This document shows, in pieces, positions 51,707-60,917 of a stretch of DNA of 64,000 nucleotides (position 1 is its first letter; each line of letters opens with the position of its first letter). The stretch comes from Streptomyces sp. NBC_01288. Lineage in GTDB: Bacteria > Actinomycetota > Actinomycetes > Streptomycetales > Streptomycetaceae. The stretch lies in NCBI RefSeq assembly GCF_035982055.1, contig NZ_CP108427.1, forward strand, positions 6,757,001 through 6,821,000. The letters are read 5' to 3'. Made by a program: the position numbers and the translations under genes. The notes under the pieces were generated by a model. That model saw only the letters and a program-made list of their open reading frames with translations. It made no database searches and was not told the origin of the DNA.

Positions 51707-52164
51707 CTACGTGTCCAGTTCGATTCCGCGAGGCGCCTTTCCGTCCTTGTGGCGGTTGACGAGCGGCAGGCCGGAGCAGCCGACGGCGCAGGCCAGCCCC
51801 ACGTACAGCAGGGGCGAGGCCCAGGGCCACACCGCTTCGGTGCTGTAACCGCTGGTCCAGTGGCAGCTGACGGACATCGGGAAGCCGTCCACGTTTACCG
51901 ATGTCAGTGTGGAGTCCCGCCCGGTGTCCCTGTACACACCGTCGCCGTTCCTGTCGCACACACGTCGAGCGGATTCGTGGGGGCGAGCCCGTAGACGGTC
52001 CCGGCCCCGTAGGCGGCGATCGCGGCCGCGACTCCGATCACCGCCCAGCGGGCCGCCCGCGAGGGCCTCTTCCTGGTCACCCAGAGCGCGTACGGGAGTG
52101 TCCCGACGGCGAAGAGGAAGATCGTGATCAGGGGCGGGCCGAAGAACGCGAACAGGGACACCAT
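51707..52164 (-). pseudogene. frameshifted two-helix membrane protein
   Basis: From ATG 52164 a membrane protein begins (FFGPPLITIFLFAVGTLPYAL, then AVIGVAAAIAAYGAGTVYGL, PTNPLDVC) and then leaves frame. A second frame supplies a natural continuation, DRNGDGVYRDTGRDSTLTS..., and a further helix, ending at 51707. At 51956-51964 the sequence reads (minus strand) GACGTGTGTGCGACAGG; deleting one GT gives the smooth GACGTGTGCGACAGG (DVCDR). It is a dinucleotide slippage insertion or a sequencing error. Confidence 0.65.
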
Positions 52165-52344
52165 GCACCTGACGGTATGTCGGGAGGGGAAACGGTTGCT
52201 GGATGGCGGGCCTTATCAACTATGCCCAGGAATCAAGGGAGTTTAGGTAGGAGTGGGGGTGTTGGAGGTGCGTGAGGGAGGGGGCCAGGTGGCGGCGGCA
52301 ATACCTACCCGCCCCGTTATATGGATTTCTGTATACTCGGGTGT

Positions 52345-52719
52345 GTGAGTGACCTCTGGCGGATCGAGATCGAGCCCGAAGTCCGGCAGTGGCTGGAGCT
52401 TCTCTCGGATGCGCAGTATGCCAAGGCCGAACGGGCTGCCGACATGCTCGCGGCTCAGCCGACCACTCTGGGGGAGCCGTACTCGCGGCACCTTGGTGGC
52501 AAGGTGCGGGAGCTGCGTTTCCTCATGGATGGCAATGCCGTCCGCATCACGTACTGGCTCACTCGGGACCGGCGGATCGTGCTGCTGACGGTCTTCCGTA
52601 AGACCAGGCAGCGTGAGGTGGCCGAGGTCGAGCGTGCCCAGCAGATGCAGAAAGTGTGCGAGGCGGAGCATGGATCCGCCGAGCACGGCTACGAGCGGAT
52701 CGAGGAGGATCGGTCGTGA
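52345..52719 (+). CDS. HigB/RelE-like (phage Gp49-type) toxin
   Basis: 124 aa. RelE/ParE fold: WRIEIEPEVRQWLELL, EPYSRHLGGKVRELRFLMDGNAVRITYWLTRDRRIVLLTVFRKT, typical Gp49-like mRNA interferase sequence. GTG 52345 is preceded at about 8 bp by a perfect TATACT (52332-52337), so the transcript may begin at the start codon (leaderless). Its stop overlaps the next gene's GTG (GTGA), the toxin-first order of HigBA pairs. Confidence 0.85.
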   Translation: MSDLWRIEIEPEVRQWLELLSDAQYAKAERAADMLAAQPTTLGEPYSRHLGGKVRELRFLMDGNAVRITYWLTRDRRIVLLTVFRKTRQREVAEVERAQQMQKVCEAEHGSAEHGYERIEEDRS

Positions 52720-53084
52720 ACCATTCCCAGTGGAAGACCCGGCGGACCAGGAAGCTCCTGGGTGAGTCCGTCGAGGAGTCGTCGGCTTATGTGGAGGCCG
52801 GGTACGCCTTCGCTTTGGGGCAGGCGGTTCACGACCGGCGGACGGAACTCGGCCTCTCGCAGGCAGAGTTGGCTCGTGCGGCCGGGATGACCCAGCCGCA
52901 GATCTCCAATATCGAAGGCGGCGACTCCGTACCCACCCTGCCTCTGCTCACCAGGCTGGCCAAGGCGCTGGACGCCTCGCTGACCATTGACCTGGATGGC
53001 GACAGGTCGGCGTTCGTCTTCACCGCGCACGGTGGGAGCGAGCCGGGTGATGCGCAGCAGGGTGGGCGTTCGTCAGTCGCGTGA
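52716..53084 (+). CDS. HigA-like HTH antitoxin
   Basis: 122 aa. Xre-type HTH (about 40-95: LGQAVHDRRTELGLSQAELARAAGMTQPQISNIEGGDSVPTLPLLTRLAKALD). GTG 52716 overlaps the toxin stop (GTGA) and has GGAGG upstream. It would bind the toxin and repress the operon. Its last 12 bp overlap the tail of the convergent DUF397 gene. Confidence 0.88.
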   Translation: MNHSQWKTRRTRKLLGESVEESSAYVEAGYAFALGQAVHDRRTELGLSQAELARAAGMTQPQISNIEGGDSVPTLPLLTRLAKALDASLTIDLDGDRSAFVFTAHGGSEPGDAQQGGRSSVA

Positions 53085-53279
53085 GTCCGTCTCGCGGAAC
53101 TGGGTGACGAAGGGGGCCCATGCGGTCGCGGGGAGGAGCAGCGCCGGCCCTGTGGGGTTCTTGGAGTCGCGGACCGCTATGCCGGCGGGCACGAGGTGGG
53201 CGGCTTCGATGCAGTTCTGGCCCGGGTCGCTGTAGGAGGACTTGAACCAGGCGGACTCAGCAGCGATCTCGGGGTTCAT
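53073..53279 (-). CDS. DUF397 protein, second WhiJ-like cassette
   Basis: 68 aa with DUF397 hallmarks: WFKSSYSDPGQNCIEAA, GIAVRDSKNPTGPALLLP, AWAPFV. Same family as the 17451-17627 protein and similarly downstream of an HTH regulator, here with 4 bp between the regulator stop and its start. It overlaps the toxin-antitoxin operon tail by 12 bp, convergent. Confidence 0.9.
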   Translation of the reverse strand: MNPEIAAESAWFKSSYSDPGQNCIEAAHLVPAGIAVRDSKNPTGPALLLPATAWAPFVTQFRETDSRD

Positions 53280-53283
53280 GGTT

Positions 53284-54165
53284 CTACAGCTCTCGTTCCA
53301 GTCGGCGGAGGAACTCCGGGGTGTCCTCGGGTGGCAGTGCTGATGCTGTCATGGCGTCGAACCGGCGTGTGAAGCGGTCGACTTCACGTGGCTTGTCCGA
53401 GGTGGAGACGGAACCCCAGGCGCTGTCGGCCTGGACGCGAGGTGGCAGGTTGTTGCCGAAGTCGAGGATCGCGAAGTCGTTCGTCGAGCGGTAGCTCCGG
53501 CGGAACGGCAGGACCTGGATGGTGATGTGGTCCCAGCCCGACAACTTCTCGATCCGGTCGTACTGTTCGCGCATCACCTCGGCACCCCCGACCGGATACC
53601 GCAGTGCCGCTTCGCCCAGGATGACGTGCAGTTTGACGGGGTTTTCGCGGGTGAGCACCTCCTGTCGTCGCATCCGTAACTCCACGCTGTTGCGGATGAA
53701 CTCCGAGGTGTACTCCTCAATCGGCTTGTGCAGCTCGTGCGTTGCCCGTGCGTAGGCCTCGGTCTGGAGCAGGCCGTAGACGACGGTCGGGTGGTAGGCC
53801 TTCATGGAGCGGGCTTCCGGCTCCAGTCCGACGAACCCGGGAAGCCCCGCAGGCAGCAGCCCCCGGTACTGGGTCAGCCAATCCTGTTGATTGGAATCCC
53901 GGTTGAGGCTGATCAGCGACTCGGTGACCTTCTCGTCGGTCACCCCGTACTTGGTGAGCAGCTTGCGCAGGTCGCCGACGTTCCGGAAGTTGAGGGAGCC
54001 GGTCTCGATGCGTTGCAGGGACGCCTCCGAGATGCGTAGCCCCTGCACCGCCTGTTTGCGGGTGAGCCCTGTTCCGTGGTCGCCCGCGTCGCAGTTCTCG
54101 CGTAACTGCCGTAGCTGAAGTCCCAGTTCGAGCCGCTGTGCCGTGCGCCCGCGCTTCGCCGCCAT
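53284..54165 (-). CDS. WhiJ/Scr1-type HTH regulator, second cassette
   Basis: 293 aa, identical in length to the 17624-18505 regulator. N-terminal HTH (about 15-70, TRKQAVQGLRISEASLQRIETGSLNF) and DUF5753 (VYGLLQTEAYARA, ELRMRRQEVLT, LHVILGEAALRYPVGG, IQVLPFRR). It faces an ATP-binding gene across a 203-bp region with overlapping palindromes and is followed by a DUF397 gene. Paralogous cassette to the first, arranged in the same way. Confidence 0.9.
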   Translation of the reverse strand: MAAKRGRTAQRLELGLQLRQLRENCDAGDHGTGLTRKQAVQGLRISEASLQRIETGSLNFRNVGDLRKLLTKYGVTDEKVTESLISLNRDSNQQDWLTQYRGLLPAGLPGFVGLEPEARSMKAYHPTVVYGLLQTEAYARATHELHKPIEEYTSEFIRNSVELRMRRQEVLTRENPVKLHVILGEAALRYPVGGAEVMREQYDRIEKLSGWDHITIQVLPFRRSYRSTNDFAILDFGNNLPPRVQADSAWGSVSTSDKPREVDRFTRRFDAMTASALPPEDTPEFLRRLEREL

Positions 54166-54273
54166 GTGTGTCGCCTTCGTGCCGTAGTACCTGTCACCTG
54201 TCGTTCTGCGCCGAGTGTGGCATCGCGTGCTGCCTTCACGCAGGCACTTGTGCAGATCCCGGCATAGTCCACT

Positions 54274-54295
54274 TTCAGCACCGCTGAATATTCAG
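54274..54295. promoter_or_regulatory. overlapping palindromes upstream of the second cassette
   Basis: TTCAGC-ACC-GCTGAA (54274-54288) overlaps the perfect palindrome CTGAATATTCAG (54284-54295), giving three adjoining CTGAA/TTCAG half-sites between the divergent HTH and ATP-binding genes. A candidate operator, different in sequence from the first cassette's site. Confidence 0.5.
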
Positions 54296-54368
54296 AGCGT
54301 TTTCGATTGCGGCCGTGGGAGAGAGGCGAACACGCTGGGTTCACGTCCCCCTACGTGAAGGGCCCCAC

Positions 54369-54785
54369 ATGCACCCCACCCTCCTCACCCCCGACTGGTC
54401 GATGAGCTACCCCATGACCCCGCGGAGCGTCCGCCTCGCCCGGCTCCACACCCGCCGCCGCCTCACCCTCTGGAACTGGCCCGGCGACATCGACGACGCC
54501 GTCCTCGTCACCTCCGAGCTCGTCGCCAACGCCGTACGGCACGGCAAGGTCGTCGGACACGAGGTCTGGCTACGAGTCGCCGTAGACGAAGAGAACGCCG
54601 GGCTGACGATCGACGTGTCGGACCCGACCCCGGCGTTCCCCGTGGTCAGGCAGGCCCCCGGAGACGAGGACGGGCGGGGACTCCTCGTCGTCTCCGCGCT
54701 CTCCGAATCCCTCGATTGGTTTCTGCGGGGAGACATCGGAAAGACAGTTCGCGTCCAGCTCGCCGTAGGCCCCCGTACCAATTGA
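54369..54785 (+). CDS. RsbW-like ATP-binding protein, second cassette
   Basis: 138 aa. GHKL fold: LVTSELVANAVRHGK (N-box, about 45-59), IDVSDPTPAFP (G1) and DGRGLLVVSAL (G2). Divergent from the HTH regulator, completing the three-gene WhiJ-like cassette. ATG 54369 is preceded by GAAGGG. Cytoplasmic; its partner is unknown. Confidence 0.88.
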   Translation: MHPTLLTPDWSMSYPMTPRSVRLARLHTRRRLTLWNWPGDIDDAVLVTSELVANAVRHGKVVGHEVWLRVAVDEENAGLTIDVSDPTPAFPVVRQAPGDEDGRGLLVVSALSESLDWFLRGDIGKTVRVQLAVGPRTN

Positions 54786-54882
54786 CCCCCGGATAACCAA
54801 CCGGACCCAGACACGAGACGCCGCGTTCATTCGGACGAAATGTCCGTGCCGCCTCATAACGGCTAACCCGCTGTTCACGGGG

Positions 54883-56157
54883 ATGGCTCGATTCATACGC
54901 AAGGCGGGTGGTCGTGTGCGCGCTAGACACGAGCTGCACGTGCTGTCGGTCTACGAGGGGTTCTTCTCCGGAGGAGCCCGCATCGTCCACAGCGACGTCG
55001 TACTGGGACTGGTGGAGGGCGGCCAGCACCATACGGTGCTCAGCATCCACGGAGAAGTACACCGAGAAGCAACCCGGCAGGCCATGGAGAACGACGCCTG
55101 CTATCAGCAACTGACCGCAGCCGGAGTCGGTGTCTCCACCCTCGGCCGCAGCTTCGGCGGTGACCGGGACCCGGACGGCACCGTCACCGGCGGATTCACC
55201 GGACCCGAGCTGGCCGACGCGGCCCGTGCCCTGGCGGACGCCGACGTCGTCCTGTCGCTCAAGGAACAGCCGCTCTCCCTGCTCAACCAGGCGGGCCTGC
55301 CCCGCCGCCCCGTCGTGGTGTGCCTGCACCGTTCGGACCCCGAACACCAGGGCGCCGCCCTCGACGAACTGAAAGCCGCCATCGCCGACGGCAAGGTCGT
55401 CGCCGCCGTCTGCTGCGCGGAGTCCACCCGGGACGCCTACCAGGCCGCCGGCATCCCGCCCGAGGTCCTCCACGTCATCCCCAACGGCGTGGACCTGTTC
55501 CGCTTCCGTCCCGACCCCGCCCGGCGGCTCGCCCTCCGCGCCTCCCTCGGGATTCCGGACGGCGCACCCGTCGTCGTGTTCGCCGCCCGCTACGCCACCA
55601 TGAAGAACATCCCGCTCTTCCTCCGCGCCGCCCACGAGTGGCTACGGCGCGAACCCGCCGGCCACGTCCTCATGTGCGGCACGGGCATGACCGCCGACAA
55701 TCAGCCGGCCCTCTCCGCCGACATCGACGACGCCTTCGGAGGGGACAGAGAACAACTCGCCGATCGGCTTCATCTCCTCGGCGTACGGCGGGACATGGAG
55801 ACCGTCTACGCCGGGTCGGACGTCGTCGCGCTGACGTCGTCCTTCGGCGAGGCCGCGCCCCTGTGCCTCATCGAGGGCATGATGTGCGGGGCCGTACCCG
55901 TCTCCACCGACGTCGGTGACAGCGCGTCGATCGTCGCCGGGCACGGCATCGTCACACCCCCCGACCCGGACGCCGTCGCGTCGGCCTGGACCGAGGCGGT
56001 CACCGGCCGCGCGGAGTTCGCCAAGGCCCACGCCCGCAGTCGCGAACGCTTCAGCCGTACGCGCATGATCGCCTCCTACGCCGCCCTCATCGACGGCCTG
56101 CACGCGGGACACACGACGACGAGCGCCGCCCCGCCGCCGTTGCCCGAGCCCCTGTAA
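54883..56157 (+). CDS. GT4-type glycosyltransferase
   Basis: 424 aa. GT-B fold: N-terminal domain with an SGGARIVHSDVVLGL sugar-acceptor loop, and a C-terminal donor domain with VHVIPNGVDLFRF-type motif (LHVIPNGVDL), VVFAARYATMKNIPLFLRA, and the E-x7-E motif (SFGEAAPLCLIEGMMCG). It transfers a sugar from a nucleotide donor to an acceptor of unknown identity. ATG 54883 stands near the end of an unannotated 98-bp gap. The gene is followed by a strong terminator. Confidence 0.9.
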   Translation: MARFIRKAGGRVRARHELHVLSVYEGFFSGGARIVHSDVVLGLVEGGQHHTVLSIHGEVHREATRQAMENDACYQQLTAAGVGVSTLGRSFGGDRDPDGTVTGGFTGPELADAARALADADVVLSLKEQPLSLLNQAGLPRRPVVVCLHRSDPEHQGAALDELKAAIADGKVVAAVCCAESTRDAYQAAGIPPEVLHVIPNGVDLFRFRPDPARRLALRASLGIPDGAPVVVFAARYATMKNIPLFLRAAHEWLRREPAGHVLMCGTGMTADNQPALSADIDDAFGGDREQLADRLHLLGVRRDMETVYAGSDVVALTSSFGEAAPLCLIEGMMCGAVPVSTDVGDSASIVAGHGIVTPPDPDAVASAWTEAVTGRAEFAKAHARSRERFSRTRMIASYAALIDGLHAGHTTTSAAPPPLPEPL

Positions 56158-56165
56158 GCACGTGT

Positions 56166-56200
56166 GAGGAGGGGCCACCGACCCACGGTGGCCCCTCCTC
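56166..56200. terminator. 15-bp perfect bidirectional terminator
   Basis: GAGGAGGGGCCACCG (56166-56180) pairs with its exact complement at 56186-56200 across a 5-nt loop, between convergent genes. Confidence 0.9.
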
Positions 56201-56229
56201 TCCCCTCCTGATCCCGCCCCGGTCCGTCA

Positions 56230-57267
56230 CTACCGGGGCAGCACCACGACATACGCGGCCGGATCACGGTCCGCCGACGCCATGAGCGCCGTACGGACCA
56301 CCGCCGCCTGTTGCTCCATCGCGTCCCGGAGCTTCTTCGGGGTGATGTGGACGACCGTGATGCCCAGCCGCTCCAGGTGCTCGCGCTTGCGCGCGTACTC
56401 CGACCACAGCGCGTCCTCGTCCTGGCGCGGGGCGCGCGTGTCCAGTTCTACGGCGACCGCCTGCTCGGGCCAGTACGCGTCCAGGCCGCCCAGGTGCGGG
56501 CCGCCGGGCAGGCGCAGGTCGACGTTCCAGACCGGGTCGGGGAGGCCGTGCTCGCTCACCATCCGGTAGAGGCGGTCCTCCGCGATCGCGCGGCCCTCGG
56601 CCAGCAGCGAGTCCACCGCGTCCACCACGTGCGGCCGGCTCAGCAGCTTGGCGTTGTTCAACTCCCGTACCACCGCGGCCGGTTCGCAGTGCCCGCCGCG
56701 GACCGCCTCGGTGAGCAGCCCGCGTACCGCGTTCGCGTCGGACAGCTCGGCCACCGCGTCCGCGAGGGCCCGCGGCACCGGGGCGACCGGGACACCCTTC
56801 ACCTGCTGCGGGGTGGGGAGCGCCGCCGTGCGGACGATCCGCGCGCAGCCCGTCGAGCGGAGTCGCCGCATCCGGGGGACCAGGACCTCGATCTGCTTGA
56901 GGGAGGCCAACTCCGGTGCGGACGTGAAGCCGTGCAGGGTCAGCGCCGCCAGGCCCGTGACCATCGTCTCCGTGTACGTCGGACGGTGCGGGCCCTCCGC
57001 GCCGGGCTGGACCGGGACCCCCGCCGTCCGCTCCCGCGCCGCGTACAGCAGCACCGCGTGCAGCCGCTCCTCGCCGGTGGGCGGGCCGGAGTGCAACAGG
57101 ACGACGCCGGGGAGGAGTTGCTGCCACGGCCCGTCGGGACGGCACTGCTCGTTCACCTCGGCGGCCGGGACGCCGTGCGCCCGGAGCTGAACCGTCGTCA
57201 GCACGCGGCGGTGCACCTCGGTGAGGTGGCTGAGGGGGCGGGGGGAGAGCGGGGTGTTGTGGTTCAT
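56230..57267 (-). CDS. hypothetical protein with nuclease-like (DUF559-type) C-terminal domain
   Basis: 345 aa. The N-terminal part (LTEVHRRVLTTVQLRAHGVPAAEVNEQ) looks like the winged-helix of AbiEi-type antitoxin-like proteins, and the C-terminal part (GGLDAYWPEQAVAVELDTR ... EYARKREHLERLGITVVHITPKKL) resembles the Vsr/DUF559 nuclease core with Asp, Glu and a Lys/Arg. Common in actinobacteria as a stand-alone gene; function not established. ATG 57267. Confidence 0.75.
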   Translation of the reverse strand: MNHNTPLSPRPLSHLTEVHRRVLTTVQLRAHGVPAAEVNEQCRPDGPWQQLLPGVVLLHSGPPTGEERLHAVLLYAARERTAGVPVQPGAEGPHRPTYTETMVTGLAALTLHGFTSAPELASLKQIEVLVPRMRRLRSTGCARIVRTAALPTPQQVKGVPVAPVPRALADAVAELSDANAVRGLLTEAVRGGHCEPAAVVRELNNAKLLSRPHVVDAVDSLLAEGRAIAEDRLYRMVSEHGLPDPVWNVDLRLPGGPHLGGLDAYWPEQAVAVELDTRAPRQDEDALWSEYARKREHLERLGITVVHITPKKLRDAMEQQAAVVRTALMASADRDPAAYVVVLPR

Positions 57268-57381
57268 GCAACGGGGTTTCCCGCGCCGGATCCGGTCCCT
57301 AACCGCTGTTACACGCCCGTCGACAAATCCGGACAACGCGGCACTAAAGGACAGGCGTTCGGATGCCGAGTAGGCGCCGAA

Positions 57382-57414
57382 AACCCCTGGTCCGGATGGG
57401 GTGGACCAGGGGTT
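57382..57414 (-). terminator. 12-bp hairpin terminator for the second aminopeptidase
   Basis: AACCCCTGGTCC (57382-57393) pairs with GGACCAGGGGTT (57403-57414) with a 9-nt loop, 75 bp past the aminopeptidase stop. Confidence 0.75.
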
Positions 57415-57488
57415 ACGGCTGCGATTACCTGTATTCAGTAACGGTGACGGAGAGGCCAATCACAGGCCAACGATCAGCCCCTCAGCCC

Positions 57489-60101
57489 TCACCCCTGAGC
57501 GCCTCGCCCCTCGTTGTCCGCCGCCTGCGCCCGCAGCGCCCGCGCCAGGTCGTCCCGCGACTCCAGCACCAGCCTCCGCAGCGCCGGCGCCGCCCCCTCG
57601 TGGGACGTCAGCCACGCGTCCGTCGCGTCCAGCGTCGCCTGCGCGTCCTCGGCCGCCGGGTAGGCGGGGAACAGCCCCCGCACCACGTCCACGCCGATCT
57701 GGATCGACCGCTCCGACCACACCCGCTCGATCGCCGCGAAGTACTTCTCCGTGTACGGCGCGAGCAACTCCCGCTGCGACGGCTGCACGAACCCCGCGAT
57801 CGTCGCCTCGACGAGCGCGTTGGACAGCGCGTCCGACTCCACGACCTGCGCCCACGCCTGCGCCTTGACGGCGGACGAGGGACGAGCGGCGAGACAGCGG
57901 ATCTGGTGGCGCTTGCCGGACGCGGTGTCGTCCCGGGCCAGTTCGGCCGCTACGACGGTCTCGTCGGCGGCGCCGTGCGCGGTCAGCGGCTCCAGGAACG
58001 CCCAGCGCAGCTCCTGGTCGACAGCCAGGCCCTCGATCTTCTCCGTACCGTCCAACAGGGCGTGCAGCAGGGCGAGTTCCTCCGGCGCCGACGCCACCGA
58101 CGCGAAGAACCGCGCCCACGCCAGCTGCTGCTCGCTGCCCGGCTCGGCGTCCCGCAGGTCCCGCAGCGCGATGTGCGCCAGGATCTTCGCGCCGGTCTCG
58201 CGCCACCACGGCGGCGAGTAGTTGACCAGCGCCGAGTTCGCCCAGGCGTGCAGCATCTGGAGGACACCGATGTCGGTCTCCCGGCGCCCGAACCGCGCCA
58301 CCAGATCGATGAAGTCCGGCGCGAGCAGCAACGCGTCCCGCGTCATGTTCCACAGCGCCGACCAGCACAGCGCCCGCGCCATCGGGTCGGTGAGCGCGCC
58401 GAGTTGCTCGCGCAGGGTCGCCAACGAGGCCGCGTCGAAGCGGGTCTTGGCGTATGTGAGGTCCTCGTCGTTGACGAGCACCAGTTCCGGCGCGTCCGCA
58501 CCGGCCAGCTCCACCACGACCGTCCGCGCGCCGTCGACGTCCACCTCGGCCCGCTCGTACCGCACGAGCCGGTTGTCCTCCATCCGGTAGAGGCCGACGA
58601 CCACCCGGTGCGGGCGGAGTTCAGGATGCGACTCGGCGGCCTCCTGAAGCACCGTCAGCTCGGCGATACGGCCGCCCTCCACGTCCAACACCACTTGCGG
58701 AGTCAGGGAGTTGACCCCGGCCGTCTGTAGCCACGACCGCGACCACGACGCCATGTCCCGCCCGCTCGTCTCCTCAAGCACCGACAGCAGATCGCCCAGC
58801 CGCGTGTTGCCGTACGCGTTCCGCTTGAAGTAGCGCCGCGCACCCTCAAGGAACGCGTCCTGACCGACGTACGCCACCAACTGCTTCAGTACGGAAGCCC
58901 CCTTGGCGTACGTGATGCCGTCGAAGTTGAGCTTCGCGTCCTGGAGGTCGCGGATGTCGGCGGTGATCGGGTGCGTGGAGGGGAGCTGGTCCGCGCGGTA
59001 GGCCCACGCCTTGCGGCGGTTGGCGAAGGTGATCCAGGCATCGGTGAAGCGGGTCGCGCCGACGTTCGCGAACGTGCCCATGAAGTCGGCGAACGACTCC
59101 TTCAGCCACAGGTCGTCCCACCACTCCATGGTGACGAGGTCGCCGAACCACATGTGCGCCATCTCGTGCAGGATGACGTTGGCCCGGCCCTCGTACGACG
59201 CCCGCGTCACCTTCCCCCGGAAGATGTACTCCTCGCGGAAGGTGACGAGCCCCGGGTTCTCCATCGCGCCGAGGTTGTACTCCGGCACGAACGCCTGGTC
59301 GTACTTGCCGAACGGGTACGGGTAGTCGAAGTGGTCGTGGAAGAAGTCCAGCCCCTGCTTCGTCACCAGGAACACGTCGTCGGAGTCGAAGTACGGCGCC
59401 AGCCCCTTGCGGCACATCGCGCCGAGCGGGATCTCCAGCGTCGTACCGTCGTCGAAGGTGCGGGAGTAGGAGTCCGTCACGTAGTGGTACGGGCCCGCCG
59501 CGAACGCCGTGATGTACGTCGAGATCGGCTTCGTCTCCGCGAACTTCCAGACGCCGTCGGCCAGTTCGCCGACGCCGTTGCTCCACACCGTCCAGCCCTC
59601 GGGGGCCCGCACCTCGGCGCGGAACGGTGCCTTGAGGTCCGGCTGCTCGAAGGTGGCGAGGACCCGGCGCGCGTCGGCCGGCTCGTACTGGGTGTAGAGG
59701 TAGACCTCGCCGTCCTCGGGGTCGACGAAGCGGTGCATGCCCTCGCCGGTACGGGAGTACGCGCACCGCGCGTCGACGATCAGCTCGTTCTCGGCGGCCA
59801 GGTCCTCCAGCTGGATGCGCGTGCCGTCGAAGACCGCGCCCGGGTCGAGGTCCTTGCCGTTGAGCGACACGGCGGTCACGGCCGGTGCGATCAGGTCCGC
59901 GAAGCTCGCCGCGCCCGGCTCGGCACAGCGGAACCGGATCGTGGTCACCGACCGGAAGGTCCGCGACCCCTCCGCAGTGCCCTCGCCCTCGGCGGAGTCG
60001 CCCACCGCCGAACGCAGGTCGAGGGACACGTCGTACCCGTCGACGGACAGCAGGGCGGCCCGCTCACGGGCCTCGTCGCGGGTCAGATTCTCACCGGGCA
60101 C
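57489..60101 (-). CDS. aminopeptidase N (M1 family), second copy
   Basis: 870 aa. GAMEN at 278-282, HEMAH zinc site (His312, Glu313, His316) and Glu335, with the full M1 and ERAP1-like C-terminal architecture. Same opening motif (MPG-NLTR-EAR) as the enzyme at 36380-38983. GTG 60101 follows GAGGGAG. It is divergent from a DsbA-like gene, matching the arrangement of pepN and Rv2466c in Mycobacterium tuberculosis, so this copy is the probable ortholog of the mycobacterial pepN. Confidence 0.94.
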   Translation of the reverse strand: MPGENLTRDEARERAALLSVDGYDVSLDLRSAVGDSAEGEGTAEGSRTFRSVTTIRFRCAEPGAASFADLIAPAVTAVSLNGKDLDPGAVFDGTRIQLEDLAAENELIVDARCAYSRTGEGMHRFVDPEDGEVYLYTQYEPADARRVLATFEQPDLKAPFRAEVRAPEGWTVWSNGVGELADGVWKFAETKPISTYITAFAAGPYHYVTDSYSRTFDDGTTLEIPLGAMCRKGLAPYFDSDDVFLVTKQGLDFFHDHFDYPYPFGKYDQAFVPEYNLGAMENPGLVTFREEYIFRGKVTRASYEGRANVILHEMAHMWFGDLVTMEWWDDLWLKESFADFMGTFANVGATRFTDAWITFANRRKAWAYRADQLPSTHPITADIRDLQDAKLNFDGITYAKGASVLKQLVAYVGQDAFLEGARRYFKRNAYGNTRLGDLLSVLEETSGRDMASWSRSWLQTAGVNSLTPQVVLDVEGGRIAELTVLQEAAESHPELRPHRVVVGLYRMEDNRLVRYERAEVDVDGARTVVVELAGADAPELVLVNDEDLTYAKTRFDAASLATLREQLGALTDPMARALCWSALWNMTRDALLLAPDFIDLVARFGRRETDIGVLQMLHAWANSALVNYSPPWWRETGAKILAHIALRDLRDAEPGSEQQLAWARFFASVASAPEELALLHALLDGTEKIEGLAVDQELRWAFLEPLTAHGAADETVVAAELARDDTASGKRHQIRCLAARPSSAVKAQAWAQVVESDALSNALVEATIAGFVQPSQRELLAPYTEKYFAAIERVWSERSIQIGVDVVRGLFPAYPAAEDAQATLDATDAWLTSHEGAAPALRRLVLESRDDLARALRAQAADNEGRGAQG

Positions 60102-60251
60102 GGAGGCACTCCCTCGGATGGTGTTCGATATGCGGTGTTCGACATGCGGACAGGTCCGATCCTGCCATGTGCCCCTGACGGCGGGTACCCGGGAATGAGG
60201 TGACGAGGGGCGGTGTTGCCGTGGGGAAACGGCCGTATTCCGAGGAGCGTC

Positions 60252-60905
60252 ATGTCTGAGACCGCCAAGACCCCCGTGGACTTCTGGTTCGACCCCCTGT
60301 GCCCCTGGGCCTGGATGACCTCCCGGTGGGTGCTGGAAGTGGAGAAGGTCCGCGACATCGAGGTCCACTGGCACATCATGAGCCTGGCGGTGCTCAACGA
60401 GCCCCGGCTCGACGAGCTGCCCGAGGAGTACCGCGAGTTGCTCGCCACCAAGGCGTGGAAGCCGATCCGCGTGGTCACCGCCGCCTGGCAGAAGCACGGC
60501 TCGGACATCCTGGGCCCGCTCTACACCGCGCTCGGCACCCGCATCCACAACAACGGCGAGGGCCCGACCATCGAGGCCGTCGCCGGCGCGCTCGCGGACG
60601 TCGGCCTGCCCGCCGACCTGATCGACTACGCGGACCAGGAGGACTTCGAGTTCGACGCCGAGCTGCGCGCCTCCCACAAGGAGGGCATCGACAAGGTCGG
60701 TCAGGACGTCGGCACCCCCGTCATCGCCGTCCCCGGCCCCGACGGCGAGCAGATCGCCTTCTTCGGCCCGGTCGTCACCCCCGCCCCCAAGGGCGAGGAA
60801 GCGGCCCGCCTCTGGGACGGCACGGTCGCGGTCGCCTCGGTCCCCGGTTTCTACGAGCTGAAGCGCACCCGCACGAAGGGCCCGGACTTCAGCAACCTGG
60901 TGTAA
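60252..60905 (+). CDS. DsbA-family (mycothiol-dependent nitroreductase Rv2466c-like) protein
   Basis: 217 aa. Thioredoxin-like fold starting VDFWFDPLCPWAWMTSRWV; the active-site motif is CPWAW with one Cys, where the mycobacterial enzyme has CPWC. It continues with the helical insertion (LATKAWKPIRVVTAAWQKHG) and cis-Pro loop GTPVIAVP. These proteins use mycothiol to handle oxidants. ATG 60252 follows GAGGAG. It is divergent from the second M1 aminopeptidase. Confidence 0.88.
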   Translation: MSETAKTPVDFWFDPLCPWAWMTSRWVLEVEKVRDIEVHWHIMSLAVLNEPRLDELPEEYRELLATKAWKPIRVVTAAWQKHGSDILGPLYTALGTRIHNNGEGPTIEAVAGALADVGLPADLIDYADQEDFEFDAELRASHKEGIDKVGQDVGTPVIAVPGPDGEQIAFFGPVVTPAPKGEEAARLWDGTVAVASVPGFYELKRTRTKGPDFSNLV

Positions 60906-60917
60906 GCACGGCGGCGC

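Noticed and set aside
51690-51740. tRNA-like stretch with GTTCGATTCC
   Set aside because: It resembles a T-loop, but the flanks do not form a 5-bp T stem or a 7-bp acceptor stem, and the sequence is the coding end of the membrane-protein remnant.
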